Assembly: GCA_026713345.1 (NCBI GenBank)
Contig: JAPOOQ010000259.1
Coordinates: 1-15,648, forward strand
Reading direction: 5' to 3'
From: Gemmatimonadota bacterium
GTDB lineage: Bacteria > Gemmatimonadota > Gemmatimonadetes > Longimicrobiales > Gaopeijiaceae
DNA length: 15,648 nucleotides
The notes under the pieces were generated by a model that made no database searches, was not told the DNA's origin, and was given only the letters and a program-made list of their open reading frames with translations. A program made the position numbers and the translations under genes. The stretch's first letter is position 1; the number at the start of each line of letters is the position of its first letter. Shown here in pieces: positions 14,847 through 15,648 of this stretch.

Positions 14847-15648
14847 GTGCCGAGCTATACGGGCGCGGAGCTGGAGGAGGAGACCGGTTTCGACCGGCGG
14901 ACGATCGCCTACTACGTGCAGGAGGAACTGCTTCCGCGCGTCGGCCGGCGTGGGCCGCGGACGCGCTATCCGAAGCTTGTACGGGACCGTCTTCTCTTCA
15001 TCCGGCGCGTGCGGGAGGCTGAAGAGGCGGGGAGGGTGCCCGCGGTGTCGTTGGACGAGTTTCGGCAGATCTTCGAGCGCGTGTCGCCGGCGGTGGTCGC
15101 GGGGGTTGCGGACGGGCGGCTGGCGGTGACGGAGGACCTGGTGTTGCCCGCGTCGACCGCGTTCCGGCTCCCGGAGATGCGGAGGGCCGCGCTGCGCGAG
15201 CGGGTGGAACGGCTTGGGTTGGAAAGGGAAAGCCCGAGATGGTATGCCGGACATGTTGCGGAGGAGAGTCGGGGACTACCGAGCCCGCCCCCTCCGGCTT
15301 CGGAGGACTATCCTGTGGCAGCGCGTCCGTCAGCTCGGCGACAGGAAGCGGCGCGCGCGGAGGCGCCGCGAAGCGCCCCCGCGGATGACCATGCCGAGTT
15401 CGATTACGCCCGGTCACCGGCGGCCAAGGACGACCTGGCGGAGCTGCTTTCGCGACTTCAGCAGGTAGCCGGCCTCAGGTGCGGCGAAGCGCCCCGCTCG
15501 ATGAACAGCTGGACCAGGATCGACATCTCGCCCGAGATCGTGCTCTCGGTCAGGAACATCACAGAAGAGGACCGGGAGCTGGTGGCGCGGGTGCGCCGCG
15601 CGATGCGAGCGGTGGCCTCCGGTGACATGCCCGATCCCCCGTCAGCGA
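14847..15648 (+). CDS. MerR-family transcriptional regulator, C-terminus cut by window edge
   Basis: The frame is open from GTG 14847 to the end of the window (267 codons plus one base). AGAGGA lies eight bases before the GTG. The N-terminus is a MerR winged helix: YTGAELEEETGFDRRTIAYY, VQEELLPRVGRRGPRTRYP and the second helix RDRLLFIRRVREAEEAGRVP followed by SLDEFRQIFE. A long Pro/Ala/Arg-rich linker spans about residues 150-200. A second small domain, SWTRIDISPEIVLSVRN followed by TEEDRELVARVRRAMRAV, may be a ligand-sensing or oligomerisation part. No metal-binding cysteine pair typical of heavy-metal MerR proteins is seen. It is divergent from the ARPP-1 gene and probably controls the shared spacer (inference). 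Confidence 0.85.
   Translation, partial: MPSYTGAELEEETGFDRRTIAYYVQEELLPRVGRRGPRTRYPKLVRDRLLFIRRVREAEEAGRVPAVSLDEFRQIFERVSPAVVAGVADGRLAVTEDLVLPASTAFRLPEMRRAALRERVERLGLERESPRWYAGHVAEESRGLPSPPPPASEDYPVAARPSARRQEAARAEAPRSAPADDHAEFDYARSPAAKDDLAELLSRLQQVAGLRCGEAPRSMNSWTRIDISPEIVLSVRNITEEDRELVARVRRAMRAVASGDMPDPPSA

Noticed and set aside
14811..15417. Minus-strand frames opposite the MerR-family gene
   Set aside because: Pro/Arg-rich shadows; the plus frame has a MerR helix-turn-helix and ribosome site.

Overview
The window is GC-rich, densely coded bacterial DNA with short intergenic gaps, many stop/start overlaps (ATGA or GTGA), GTG/TTG starts, and many exported proteins (Tat or Sec signals, lipoproteins, beta-propellers). 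Lipoprotein or secreted six-bladed propellers, large BNR-repeat exoproteins with a dockerin-like tail, and ABC/M1-peptidase remnants are together reminiscent of Gemmatimonadota, perhaps a marine or host-associated lineage. That placement is an inference from protein style and not from a marker gene.

Layout. 1-1730 (minus): a two-gene oxidoreductase operon, a Tat-type gluconate 2-dehydrogenase subunit 3-like protein followed by a GMC flavoprotein that runs off the left edge. 1819-2709 (plus): a divergent, Tat-exported hydroxypyruvate-isomerase-like TIM barrel. 2767-3138: a chimeric scar gene joining the N-terminus of an ABC ATPase to a tail resembling an M1-type peptidase. It overlaps, by ATGA, a 1126-residue secreted BNR/beta-sandwich/dockerin-like protein (3135-6515), itself GTGA-coupled to a small lipoprotein-like gene (6512-6928). 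7085-7708: a membrane-anchored coiled-coil protein built from a 66-bp tandem repeat. 7736-8560 (minus): a TauD/TfdA dioxygenase. 8684-11476 (plus): two successive exported beta-propeller proteins, the first behind a good sigma-70-like promoter.

11502-13228 is a defence or stress-type island: a Phd/YefM antitoxin with a PIN toxin (minus) placed head-to-head with a ribbon-helix-helix/MNT nucleotidyltransferase fusion and its HEPN partner (plus). Each operon has its own palindrome lying across its start codon, and each predicted promoter would start transcription at or next to the start codon, implying leaderless mRNAs. Then follow a HIT-family hydrolase (13245-13595, minus) and an ARPP-1/DUF6569-type protein (13694-14737, minus). 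The latter is divergent from a MerR-family regulator (14847 to the right edge), across a 109-bp spacer carrying helically phased CAGTA repeats.

No rRNA, tRNA, CRISPR array or insertion sequence was recognised. Three real genes are easy to miss: the GMC oxidoreductase and the MerR regulator, because both run off the window, and the true 5' end of the second propeller gene, because its best start is CTG. No stretch longer than 300 bases lacks a gene; the largest gap is 6929-7084, about 156 bases, with nothing recognisable except the ribosome binding site of the next gene.
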